This document shows, piece after piece, positions 45,401 to 55,262 of a DNA stretch of 64,000 bases. Made by a program: the position numbers and the translations under genes. The notes below the pieces were generated by a model. That model saw only the letters and a program-made list of their open reading frames with translations. It searched no databases and was not told where the DNA came from. The DNA comes from Alligator mississippiensis (Eukaryota > Chordata > Crocodylia > Alligatoridae): positions 254,139,956 to 254,203,955 of the forward strand of contig NC_081824.1 of NCBI RefSeq assembly GCF_030867095.1, in the 5' to 3' direction. Every line of letters starts with the position of its first letter. Positions within the stretch are counted from its first letter, which is position 1.

Positions 45401-48400
45401 TGAAAGAACTTCATACTGCTGCTAAAGCCACCATGTGTGAAATACTGGGACTAAGCAGAAGCTTTGTGTTATTCCAAGCCAGTCATTTGGGCTGGATTTC
45501 TGTACTACACCACAATTTGCAGAACATCCTAAGTCAATTCTACATGGCTGCTCTAAACTTTTGCCTGTCACCTGGCAAACATAAGGGAAAGGCCTGTACA
45601 TGCCTCATCTCCTGCATATGCTTGTGATGATACAGTCAAAGGCAACAGCAGGTCTTGGTACAAGCAGTTGTGAGCCCCTGGGCCATCTTCAACATGGCAA
45701 ATTCCACCCCTGCAATTCACGCCACCACAGATGTTCCTCCCTAGCTTGGAGGTACCAGAGTTTTGCAGGGAAGAGGCAAAGAGATGCAGCTTGAAGGTAA
45801 AGACAAAAAAACAGTGTAGAAACAAATGGAAAAAGGGAAATAAAGATGGGAGCAAATCGCAGAAAAAAAATAAGCATGGACAGCTGCGGGAAACAGAGAG
45901 GCTGTTTGTGAGGTCAAGGGGCTATGATACTGTGCAAAGAACCCAGGAACTAACCTCCTAAAACAGTGATGCTTGTCCTTCGGGCCCCAAAGAACAGTGG
46001 CTAGGTCAGTTTATGGCCTTGATCCAACACAGGGTTAGCACATGGGGTTGGTCCATGGCTGCAATCTGGCATGCGAGGCCATGTAATCCAGCCTGCAGGG
46101 CTCACCACAAGTCTGAAAATTTGGAAGCAGAGCAGCAATTAATGCTGCCACTGCTCTCCTGCCACCACATTTCTGGACTTGTGGGACACCCCACAAGCCA
46201 GATTTGACCCCAGGCAGGAGATTGAGCACCACTGTTCTAAAACAATAATTCCAGGATAGTCATTTCCAGAGTGTACAGAACTTTCATTTCCTTGAAGAAT
46301 AGACATGTGAGAGACTATTTCAGGGAAAACACCATTTTATAATGTTGGGGAGCTGCTAAAAAAGCAGGAAAAAAGGAGAGTTAGTGAAATGGCAGCTCAG
46401 ATAGATTTCTGCCTGCCTACTGTAAAGAATAGGTAACTCTCTCCCCTTTTCTTTTACTGATTTTAAAAGCTCTTCTGTGTCATAAAGTTGTTTTTCCCCT
46501 GATATAGTCACTCACATGTTTCTTACCTTCAACTACCTGAAGGGTGGTTACAAAGGGGATGGAGCTAGACTCTTCTCAGTGATGGCAGATGACAGGACAA
46601 GGAGCAATGGTATCCAGTTGCAGCAGTGGAAGTTTAGGTTAGATATTAGGAAACATTTCTCACTAGGAGGGTAATAAAGCCCTGGAACAGGTTACCCAGA
46701 AAGGTAATCCATCCTTAAGAATTTTTTTTAAACTGGGGTAAACAAAGCCTTGTGGGTCTCAGACTGACCCTGCATGCAGTGCAGTGGGCTGGTCCAGGGC
46801 ATGCACTGCATGCTGTCCAGGGAACCATTCCAGTGCAGGTACCGCATGTAGTGCACAGCCCAGACCAGCCCTGCATGCTGGATCTGGCACACAAGGCCAG
46901 TCAGTGGACCTGATCCAACCCACAGACTGGCCCTGCACCCCTCATCCAGCCCATAGGGCCAGATGGGTTTGATGCCCCTGTGATAATGAAGGGTCCGGGT
47001 TTTCTGGTTTCCACGGGGGGAAATTAAGAAAAACATGGATTTCCCCCTTTACCAGAGCACAATGCGGATTTCTCATTTTAGCGGAGAAGCCCATGGATTT
47101 TGAAGTTTTGCAAAGAGCTCCCTGCAGGCTGGCAGAGTTCCAACCTGCAAGGGGCTGGGAGGGAGCAGGAGGAGGGCAGTCAGGCAAGGGGCAGCATGTG
47201 CATGTACATGCATGTGGCCCCAGGCAGCCTGGAAAGTAGGTCCTGCAGGTAAGGCAGGGGAGAGAGGGGATTGAGGCCCCCTTAGAGAGGGGGGAGTTGG
47301 GCAGGGCTGGGGTGCATTGGGCTTGGGGCCCGGAGCTGCAATGTGGCCACAGGGCCCCAGCAGGGAGCAGGATGGGGCTGTAGGCAGCTCATCCTGGGAG
47401 TGAAGGGTGGGGCTGCTTCTCTGCCACGCTGCCCTGCTGCACAAGAAAGCTGCTTGCCACTCTGAGCTCCACAATGCCCTGTCAAGGTGTCCCCTGCCTG
47501 CATGGCAGCAGCAGTGGTGCAGGGTTCCCCTCACTGCTGCTGTGTGCACAGGAGACACAGCCTTACTGGGGCAGCGTGGAGCTCACAGCAGCAAGATCCC
47601 CCGTGTAGCCCCACTGTTCTCTGCAATGCCAGGTCCACCCACAAGCTGTGGAGGCCCCAAGGGAGGGCAGCAGAGCAGGAGCCCAAGCCTGCAGCAGGCA
47701 GCCCGCCCCACACACAGATCTGGGGGGTGCGGGTCCCCCCTCCCCTCCAGTAGTGTGCATAGCAGTGGGGAGCTAACACCCCTCCCGAGTCCACAGCTAG
47801 CAGGCGGCAAGCAGCAGGAGGGGGAGCTGGGCTCTGCTCCATTGCAACAGCCACTGCTTCCTGCCAGGGGTAGGAGGCTGTGGACCCTGGTCCCTGGCCC
47901 CACAGCCCTGGCAGCTGGGGACCGCCTCTGGCAGGGCTGGGGGGGGCAAAGGGCTATGAGTGGGGAGTGAGGGGCAGCAGCAGAGCTAGGGGGGGATTAA
48001 GGGGCATGACCACAGCCAGGGGTCTGTGAGGGGAAAGTGGGGAGTAAGGGGCACAAGCACAACCAGGGGGCTGTGGAGGGGAGTGAAGGGCTTTTAATTT
48101 CAATCATGAATTTTGGGGGTTTTATCAGAGAATTTGCCATTTTTTTATCAGGGAAAACCAGGAGCCCCGGTGATAATATATGGTGAATTATTTCAAGTAT
48201 CACCTAACATAATGCCCGGCTCCAAATTATGGGATTTTCCTTTTTCGTTAACGGGACTGAGGCAACTAATGAGCCATTGCAGTTGGAATGTCCTTTCAGT
48301 TTTGCAAGTGAAACTAAATCCATCTCTGGCAAGATGGCCATCTTCAAGAATAATTTAATATGAGAATTAAGCTTGCTGACCTTGTAAAAGATGAAGGCAC

Positions 48401-51400
48401 TCTTTTCATTAAATGATGGCTGGGAGAATATGAAGGAGCAAGAAATAAGGCTGAGGGAGCAACAATCAGTAAACCACAACAGGAAACCATGAGGTAGAGG
48501 AATGAAGAAGATAGGATTGTAGGATAAGAACAATAGAAAAATATAAGTCAATGCAGCGAAATGTGGGAAATATACAGCAGACACAGCAGGATACAGGTGA
48601 ATCAGCAGTGGAGAGGAAAAAAGCAAGGTGACTTTAACAGGAAGGAAAAGGAAAACAACCAACTCAGATGCCTATATTTTGTGTACTTCTAGAACAGGAT
48701 TAACTTGGTCCTTTTATATATGAAGGGTGAACCAGCTTCATGGTCCAAGAACAGCTATCCAACACTGGCAATTCAGAACCTCATTTAAAAGGAGGCAGAG
48801 CTGAATTTGTGTGATGGGAGCAATCTGTATCTTAACTCCATTTCTTAGTTTTCAGAAATTTCACAATGTGCAAATTCAACCTACTGGAAGGGCACAAGTT
48901 TGCCTGAGGCAATCCTAACACTACTAAATTCAAGGTAGAGAAACCTGAGGGGTACATAAGTATCTTACCTGGTGTGAACCCACTGCATGTTAACTATCCT
49001 GTAGCAAGTATGACGTAGCTTTGCCCTCAATGGCACTGAGTAAACCACCTTGAACTTCCCCTGCAGGGTAAGTTCCATTTGTCCAGCATTCATGTGGGCA
49101 GTTAACCACAGAGTAGCAAGTAACAAATTTGCTGTCAAATTCTCACTCTAGATCAGGGGTGGGCAAAGTACTGCCTGTGGGTCAGATCCAGGCCACCGGT
49201 AGATTGTATCTGGCCTCCTGCCCACACTGCACAGCTTACCCCACCCACCCAGGTACTGCTGGGCTCCCGCCACCTCCAACGGCTTCTCCTTCTCCTGCTG
49301 CACTGCTCTGGGCAGCAGCAGCAGCCATGGGGACCTGTGTCAGGTACCATATGCCAGCTAGGTGAGGGAAAGCTGCAGCTGGGCAGCTTCTGCCCTAGCA
49401 TGTGGGGCTTCAGCTCCTGGCCACTGGCCACCCACTTGGCTGCCCATAGGTGCTCAGAACATGTCCCTATGGCTGCCACTGCTTCCCAGCCTACCTGCTG
49501 CCTGGAGTGGCACAGCAGGGACAGGAGGAGGATCCACTGGCAGGGGGAAGAGCTGAGCAGTACATGAGTGGCTGCAGCAGCAGCAGGAGTAGCCTTGCAG
49601 GGAAGCTGTGCATACTGGCTAGGGCTGGGGCCTGGGCCAGGGCAATGCTGTTGGCAGCCACGGGGCAGATGCAGGCCACAGTGCAGTATGGGCTGCCCCA
49701 GGTAGGTCTCAGCCCCATGCAGAGTGCTGCGGGGCAGATGAGGGCTGGACAGTTGGAGGGATGGGGGAGGGAGATGGACCCCACCTGCACCCCATCACCC
49801 AAGTGAACACTGCTGCACCCGTCCCTGGCACCCCCTTCCTCCCTCCCCTCACCCCTGGCTGGCTCCTAGGACCTAGTGCATGAGCAGCCCCCCACACACC
49901 TGCAGACCTACACCCCCCATCACTGGCGACGTGTAGGGGGTGCACGTGCACCCCCTGAGCATGGTGGTGCACCCCCTGCGAAAAGGCGCCGCTGACACTG
50001 CCAGAGGTGCCTGCGGGTGGTAGCTGTTCGCCACTGCCCCCCACCCTGCTGTTGACACCGCCAGCAGCGTCTGCAGGCAGTCCGTAATTGCCACTGACCG
50101 CCACTGACACTATCAGTGGCATCTGCAGGTGGTTGCTGACCACTGGTCAGCACTTGCCACCCCTCCCTTTCCCCCCCACAGCCGCCAACAGCACCGCAGC
50201 TGCCTGAGAGAGCTCCCCGCTTGCCGCCACCACACTCCCGCCACTGACAGCACCACTGCCTGCAGGAGTTCACCATGCCCCTTCAGCCTCTGGGCGTGAG
50301 TGGCATCCATGCCCCCATACACACAAGATATACATGAGTAAGACTTTATTTTTAGCTATTATGCAATGGCCTCCATATACACTACTCAAAAAAGTATAAG
50401 TCAGAACAAAATTATGTTTTGAAATAAAATTTAAATATCTTATAGTAGACGGCTGATTTTTAGTATATGATTTTTTAAATCTATAATTTGTTAAAATATC
50501 TTCTGAAAAGATTTTTTGCATGCAGCCCTTGACAGCTCACCAAAACTTGTTAAGTGGCCCACCAGCTGAAATAATTTCCCACCCCTGCTCTAGTGTACCT
50601 CTGTAACTTGTTCACATAGCCATGTCATTAATGAAAACAAGCTTCAGGGATACTTGCTCTCCCAATTTTATCACAAACCTCCTACTACTTTGTGATTTCC
50701 CAGCTCTTAAAAACAGTGATTATAGGCAAACCTCATAATCCATTGAAAAACTTTCTACCTCTCAGACTTGCAAAAATAAGCCTGGCGGCTCTAAAACCAG
50801 AAGGAAAAGAACCCAAATGTATTAGATTTTAAAAAATCATGGTTTTGTGGGGAAGGTCTCACTTGCAATTTTTAAATGATTGTGGCTGGTAGTAAGGCTC
50901 TCTATTTTAATAACATGTCCCCTGAGCCGGATTCCTCACAGCGCAAAACAAGTATTGCCACCAAACCCTGAATAACTGAGTACTACACAGAGGGCCATGG
51001 GTGAGTCAGAACAGAGCCGTCTCTCTGTTGAGTCAGTAGTGACCCTTATCAACCCCCACATTTACAAGGGTAGTTTATAAGAGTGGGGAGGTGCGTGGGG
51101 TCAAATTCCCAGGGAAGTGGTCCTCGCCCCTACCTTGGGCAAATTCAAGAGAAGGTTGGACAATCACCTGTCTGGGGTCTTGTGAACCCAGCATTCATTC
51201 CTGCCTGTGGCAGGGGGTCAGGCTCCATGATCTGTTCAGGTCCCTCCCAACCCTAGCTACTATGAAACTATCAAATCGCAGGAAGGAAACCCCTTAACCC
51301 TTTAGAGGTGTAAGAGGCTCCTAGCTGATCTTAGCACCTCCGGGGTTAAATGTTCAAACTTGCAACTCCCAGAAGCAAGTGCTGCCATTCCAGTAAGTCC

Positions 51401-53608
51401 AGCCTCCTTCCTGTTGAGTTGGGAACTCAGGAACAAACGGAAGCAGCTTAGCAGCTTGTGAAATGATCTGCTGCTGCTGTGTCAGGGATGGGGCAGAGGT
51501 GCATGGCAGCTGCTGGCTTGAGAACCTTGTGCTACAGTAACCCCTGGATTCACTTTTTTCACAAAACATTATTCAATATTTAGCCATGAAGAAGCCACTA
51601 GAGCTAAGAAATAAAACTCATCCTTTACTGACTCCTCTGAGTCACCTCACTATTGCACAGGCCTTGAAGAGTACTTCTGACACACTCCACCAAGACTCTG
51701 GTGCTCGTACACACTCCACCACCCTCACAGCAGTCCTACACCAGACCTCTCCCCCACCCACAGGCCTATGGTACTGCCTGTGGGTCTGAGAATGGTCCCA
51801 TCCATAGTGGCAAGCTCCTTGAAGACTCCCAAATATAGTTTGACACCCTCTCCCTCCCTTTCTGCAAACATCCCTGAGACCACTTAACACACCTCCTACC
51901 CCAAGGTCTCTAAGTAAATGGTTTACTCTTATACAGCCACACAGGGCCAGATTCCAGACCATCATTAAACACCATTTAGGTGCCCAAGTGTAATTTTATT
52001 CTACACTGCTCAAGCTCCTGAAAAACATGAACATGGGTAACTTTGTAACACACCATTGCCTTAGACTTCAGACTAAATCTGAAAAGAGCAGCAAGAAGGA
52101 GGAGAACCCATTCACCTTTCTCTTATTTTTCAAGAACTTGAGAAGTGGAACAGCATTGCACTTTGGTGCTCAGTAGATGCAGTACTATCAGGCTAACAGG
52201 AATAAGCAGGAAGACTGGAAATGACACCAGGTGCACATGGTGGGGTAGAGGGCACTGGCTATGCTTGAAAGGGGAATGAGAGGGTGTTAGGGAGTGGTAC
52301 TTGGGGGGCACTGGATACATGGGGAGGAAGAACAGGAGATACAAGAGGGAGAAATGGATAAAAGGAGACCTGAGCTGCTGCAGAACACTGGACACAAAGG
52401 AAAGGGGACTAGGCCTAAGAAGGGGTTGGGAAAAGGTACTGGATTCAGGACAATCCATGGAAGTGGAGGCACTAGAACTGTGAGCATTGACAGGAAAGTT
52501 CAGCACTGCATTTCCAGCAGAAATCAGAGACCTCAGAGCAAGTGTGTCAAAGATCAAACTTGCCAGCCAGATCGGGCCTGCGGAGCTCTATCAGCTGGGC
52601 CAGGGTGCTGCCTGTGGGTCTGAGAAAGGTCCCATCTGCCAATATGAGGAGCATGCTGGATCGGTCCCACATGCTGCATATGGCATGAGGCCAAATCTTG
52701 TGTGTGCCAGACAGGGTCCAGCATGCGTCCTGTATGAGGTGCCTGCCCTGAACCGGTCTGCAGGGCCAGTCTGTGGGCCCAATCCAGCCTGCAGACTGGC
52801 TCCACACTACTCATCCAGCCCACGGGGCCTAATGTTTGACACCCCCACCTTAAAGGGTTGTGGAGGCAAGTGGGGAACCTCAGGAAAAGCAAGCTCCCTC
52901 ACTGCTGAGCAAAGTGTTCTTTCCTGTGGTGAGCAGATAAGGGAAAGCAGGATCCAGGTAAGTGACAGCACCTCAAGAAACATAGTGCAAGCCTTCAATT
53001 TCTCTTAGGTTTCCTTTTATCCAATTATCACATGGCTATATAAACAAGTTACTAACGTACACTCTAGAGCAGGGGTGGGGAATTATTTCGGCTGGTGGGC
53101 TGCTTACTGAGTTTTGGTGAGCTGTAGAGGGCTGCACGCACAAAAACTTTACAAAGATATTTTAGGTAAGGGAGCCTCTGCCCAACAAGCATGCCAGCTT
53201 GAGGACCATCACAACTCACTGCAGAGGCCAAAAAAGAGGCTCCCTCAGCAAAGGGCCCCCATGAGATGGGCAGAGGGTGACTTCCACTGAGTTACCCTTT
53301 CTACAGACAGGGAAACGGCAACACACAGACAGACAGGGCTCGAAGAAAGGGCACGGGCAGAAATACAACTCAAACAACCCTGACATCCCTTTTCCCTGTC
53401 AATCTGCCAGATACAACAGCTCCAAACACGACCCAGGAGATTTGACTCCCACCTCCTTTTCAAACCCTCCCACACCTAGCGCCATTTCCACACCTGGCAC
53501 ACCCCCCACCCTGGTCCCCGCAAGCTCTGATTCAGCCTTAAAGTCAGCCTCTCTCAAGCCCTCACTTACCATAATAACCAAGCCCACTGAGGGCTCCAGC
53601 GGGGCCAT
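33168..53608 (-). CDS. TNFRSF1A: TNFRSF1A, tumour necrosis factor receptor 1 (ten exons)
   Basis: Plasma-membrane receptor for TNF that recruits TRADD through its death domain and signals to NF-kB or cell death (family knowledge). Coding exons: 53,570-53,608; 38,985-39,177; 38,494-38,622; 38,039-38,170; 35,969-36,047; 35,626-35,699; 35,332-35,457; 34,966-35,003; 33,929-34,088; 33,168-33,436. They join in one frame: 1,239 nt, 412 residues, ten exons as in human TNFRSF1A (455 residues). Parts: signal peptide 1 to about 22; cysteine-rich repeats about 58-195 (CDIGEYLHP, then [23 protein letters not shown]); N-glycosylation sequons at N67, N99 and N158; membrane segment about 217-239 followed by KWIRRIRK; death domain about 325-409 with [17 protein letters not shown]. 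The cytoplasmic linker before the death domain is shorter than in mammals, which explains most of the length difference. LTBR, CD40 and TNFRSF1B are excluded by the TNFR1-type death domain. Confidence 0.95.
35332..35457 (-). CDS. TNFRSF1A: TNFRSF1A exon 7, transmembrane segment
   Basis: Codes residues 216-257. The hydrophobic stretch starting [16 protein letters not shown] is followed by the basic stop-transfer KWIRRIRK. Two acceptors are possible. The one at CCAACCCAG|AT keeps the phase of exon 6 and the hydrophobic frame; the CAG 19 bp upstream does not. Confidence 0.9.
41360..42762 (+). mobile_element. Solo LTR, copy A (nested in CR1)
   Basis: A 1,403-bp unit starting TGTCACGGCGGGG and ending GTGCCCTGCGACA, with short inverted TG...CA ends. 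ATCCG flanks it exactly (41,355-41,359 and 42,763-42,767), a 5-bp target duplication. It has no coding capacity. A related unit with its own duplication lies at 61,072. Long LTRs of an endogenous retrovirus or Ty3-like element that lost their interior by recombination fit best. A TATA-like region lies near 42,616 and a 28-bp tandem array at 41,969-42,064. Orientation follows the TATA-like position. It is younger than the CR1 it split. Family uncertain. Confidence 0.8.
41969..42064. repeat. 28-bp tandem repeat within LTR copy A
   Basis: About three and a half copies of a unit containing GCTGCTCAGTAATTGCCCCT. Two shorter related copies (GGGCTCCTCAATATnGCCCC) lie just before it. The unit is not expanded in copy B. 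Confidence 0.85.
43270..43490. mobile_element. hAT-like fragment
   Basis: Starts GCAGGGGTAGACAACCTTTT, a variant of the CAGGGGTGGGCAAA terminus seen at 49,154. It is followed by GGGCTGGAATGACTCATCCC and CCAGCC-type phrases. The right end is not clear. Confidence 0.5.
43614..44332. mobile_element. Non-autonomous element with 20-bp inverted repeats and TA duplication
   Basis: The left end CTATATTTACTTGAATATAA and the inverted right end CTGTATTTACTTGAATATAA differ at one base. TA flanks both sides (43,612-43,613 and 44,333-44,334), as for Tc1/mariner-type elements. The 719-bp interior is GC-rich with GGGGAGAAG/GCAGAGACTGGGG repeats (43,980-44,100) and no transposase. A related fragment lies at 18,530. 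Confidence 0.8.
44400..45900 (+). mobile_element. Possible old retrovirus-like pol remnant
   Basis: Broken beyond coding use. A short stretch near 44,590-44,630 resembles the carboxyl end of a retroviral-type RNase H, and the sequence beyond 45,000 has a faint integrase-like flavour. No LTRs or boundaries could be placed. It looks ancient and many times interrupted. An unrelated origin is possible. Confidence 0.3.
45964..46234. mobile_element. hAT-type non-autonomous element
   Basis: Ends CAGTGATGCTTGTC and GATTGAGCACCACTG. The flanks TCCTAAAA and TTCTAAAA form a 7-of-8 match, the length expected for hAT. The interior has CTGGCATGCGAGGCCATG and a CAGCCTGCAGGGCTCACC phrase shared with 24,337-24,680. 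Confidence 0.75.
46505..46732 (+). mobile_element. CR1 LINE 3' fragment
   Basis: A typical CR1 ORF2 end in plus orientation (TACCTGAAGGGTGGTTACAA; TTTAGGTTAGATATTAGGAA; CTGGAACAGGTTACCCAGA). The 3' UTR is missing, apparently replaced by the adjoining hAT copy. Confidence 0.75.
46733..46980. mobile_element. hAT-like element, family of 52,536
   Basis: Begins CTGGGGTAAACAAAGCC. Its right end, inverted, reads CAGGGGCATCAAACCCATCT and GGGCTGGATGAGGGGTGCA, matching the inverted right end of 52,536-52,848. It is abutted directly by the element at 46,988. Confidence 0.6.
46988..48169. mobile_element. 1.18-kb hAT-type element with perfect 8-bp target duplication
   Basis: GTGATAAT flanks the unit exactly (46,980-46,987 and 48,170-48,177). 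The ends GAAGGGTCCGGGTTTTCTGG and CCAGGAGCCCCG are loosely inverse. The GC-rich interior has CCCCACACACAGATCTGGGG and AGCAGTGGGGAGC, both also inside the 55,263 element although the ends differ. There is no transposase. It inserted exactly at the end of the previous hAT copy. Confidence 0.75.
49154..50587. mobile_element. 1.43-kb hAT-type element
   Basis: Starts CAGGGGTGGGCAAAG and ends TTTCCCACCCCTG (inverse CAGGGGTGGGAAA). The flanks CTCTAGAT and CTCTAGTG match in six of eight bases. The A+T-rich right segment with CAGCTGGTGGGCC (inverted) recurs at 53,070. The interior is GC-rich with tandem-like GCCACTGACnnnnnCAGC modules (49,980-50,260). Non-autonomous. Confidence 0.75.
51085..51275 (+). 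mobile_element. CR1 LINE 3' end fragment
   Basis: Frame end CCAGGGAAGTGGTCCTCGCC, then AAATTCAAGAGAAGGTTGGA, followed by the CR1 3' UTR with TCAGGTCCCTCCCAACCCTA and an octamer-like CTACTATGAAACTAT. It lies in TNFRSF1A intron 1, antisense. Confidence 0.85.
52536..52848. mobile_element. hAT-like element with GTGTCAAA ends
   Basis: Left end CAAGTGTGTCAAAGATC and right end ATGTTTGACACCC are inverse-related. The interior repeats GGGCCTG and CCAGCCTGCAGACTGG phrases found in 46,733-46,980. The target duplication is unclear. Confidence 0.65.
53070..53170. mobile_element. Fragment of the 49,154 hAT family
   Basis: CAGGGGTGGGGAATTATTTC, then GGCTGGTGGGCTGCTTA, equals the inverted right end of the 49,154-50,587 element with few changes. 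The rest of the element is absent. Confidence 0.7.
53570..53608 (-). CDS. TNFRSF1A: TNFRSF1A exon 1, signal peptide start
   Basis: Thirteen codons, [13 protein letters not shown], ending at ATTATG|GTAAGTGAG, a near-consensus donor in phase 0. Exon 2 opens in phase 0 with [12 protein letters not shown], so the join makes a normal signal peptide cleaved near residue 21-23. It is placed by hydrophobicity, phase and the ten-exon structure, not by long similarity. Sequence upstream (53,609-53,900) is the presumed promoter and lacks a clear TATA box. Confidence 0.75.
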
Positions 53609-53899
53609 GCTCCTGCGATCTACGTCCCCATGGCAAAATCCCCGTGTCCTGAAAAGCCTCCCAGTCTAGAGACCCAGAAAAGGCCTCCCACTCCAACACG
53701 GGACTCACAGAAGGAGTGAGACAGATCGAAACTATCAGTGCCTGCAACTTCCTGCCAAACCAAGAGAGGCAGAAACAGGAAAGAGGGCGGGTGAAACATG
53801 GGAGGCAATATCAAACTGTACCCCTCCCCCACCATCCAATTTAACCCTACGTGTTCCACAGCACAGTGAGACAGAAATTCAGCACTTGCCCCCATTCAC

Positions 53900-55262
53900 A
53901 CTGCCCTCCCCCATGAGATAGAGACCCAGTCCCTCAGCTAAGCTTACCTCAGATCAATTCTTCCCTAGGGCATAGGGAGACCCAGGGAAGCAGCTTTTTT
54001 TTTTTTGGAGAGGGGGAGCAGAAGAGTAGAAAAAGTACCCACCCCTTTGCCTCTAGGAGAGCACAGGATTTGTTAACTCTTCCCACTCATCAAGGCTGAG
54101 AAGGACCATGAGCTAGCCCCAAAGCTGTAATCAGGAAACAATTTGAAGTGTAAGAACTCTGCACAACCAACTCTGACCTATTGCTATAAATCCCAATATG
54201 CCGGCAGATGGTGCTCTTTATATTAACGATCCACGCAGAAACTTTTTAAAAGATTCTTATTAAGGGGATCACCAGCAAGCTCTGTATTTTGGTTACTTTG
54301 CATTTTAAATGACAGAAAAAGAAGATACTACTTTTTAACAGCGCTACTACCTCAATTGTTTGCAGCAAGACTCTGGAGTTTAACAAGGGATAGTCATGGA
54401 AAATGTAGTTTCCTTGTCTCGTGAAAATCTGTTCAGATTGGGAAGAGTTATAAGCTATTGAAAGATGTCAACTGTCTCTCATGCAACTGTGGACAAAACT
54501 CCATCAACCCTTCACATCCATCAGACTGAGCGTCACCTCAGTACAGAAAAGTGCCTGGGTTTATGAGAATTAGGTTACTTCAACTCAGTGACGCAGCATT
54601 TTAAGGATGTCATGTTGTTCTCCATTATCTCAGCCTGCATTTAAAAACAAGAAGTCTTCTCCGAATTATTGGTCACGAAGGCTTTCCAAAACACTGTGAA
54701 GCAAGTACAATATATTCTAATGCACAACCTTGATCATCACCTCTGCAATGATCAAGTAGACATTAACTGTAAATGAATGGACTGTGCCATAGTAAGAAAC
54801 ACCAGCAGGGTTTTATGCAACTGATCCTGCTATCAGAGTTAAGGTTTGGTATTAAAGTGCAAGTTTCATGAATTTAGAGAACACTTTGAAACTTAAAGGT
54901 GGCAATAAATGCTGGGTTTTTCATTTTCTTATTCCCATCCCTTTTAAGGTTGTGTGTTAAAAACAGAGCTTTGGCTGATAATTAATTCATTACTAATTTA
55001 ATAACAATCCAACTGAGTAAGCCTTGTTAATAATGGAAAATGGAGTGCTCTAAAGAAAAGTCAGTAGTGGTCTATAGGATCACAGAATGAAAAAAGTGCT
55101 CACTTGCAGATATGAAACAAACTGTAATAAAAAGTCACATTTCTCAAGATTTTCTAAGATTTGAGTCTTGCTGACCTTTTAATATATTTTAGCAATGTGG
55201 TTACATTAAAAGGGGAAACAAGAAAAAATTAACATCTATTTGCCTTGATGGTGCAAAAATGG
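53900..55262. other. Intergenic upstream of TNFRSF1A
   Basis: A+T-rich unique-looking sequence with a T-run (53,997-54,006). I see no exon, repeat family or RNA gene. Confidence 0.5.

Larger units (their letters stand above)
39178..53569 (-). other. TNFRSF1A: TNFRSF1A intron 1 (14.4 kb, repeat-filled)
   Basis: The long first intron between the signal-peptide exon and exon 2. It holds a CR1 interrupted by a solo LTR, a TA-flanked element, a possible retroviral fossil, at least six hAT-type pieces and two other CR1 pieces, listed separately. Unassigned stretches (48,180-49,145; 50,600-51,080; 51,280-52,530; 53,170-53,560) show no recognisable gene. Confidence 0.7.

Noticed and set aside
47407-47970. 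A 187-codon plus-strand frame
   Set aside because: Lies wholly inside the hAT-type element at 46,988. Equally long frames occur on the other strand, and the composition is repeat-driven.
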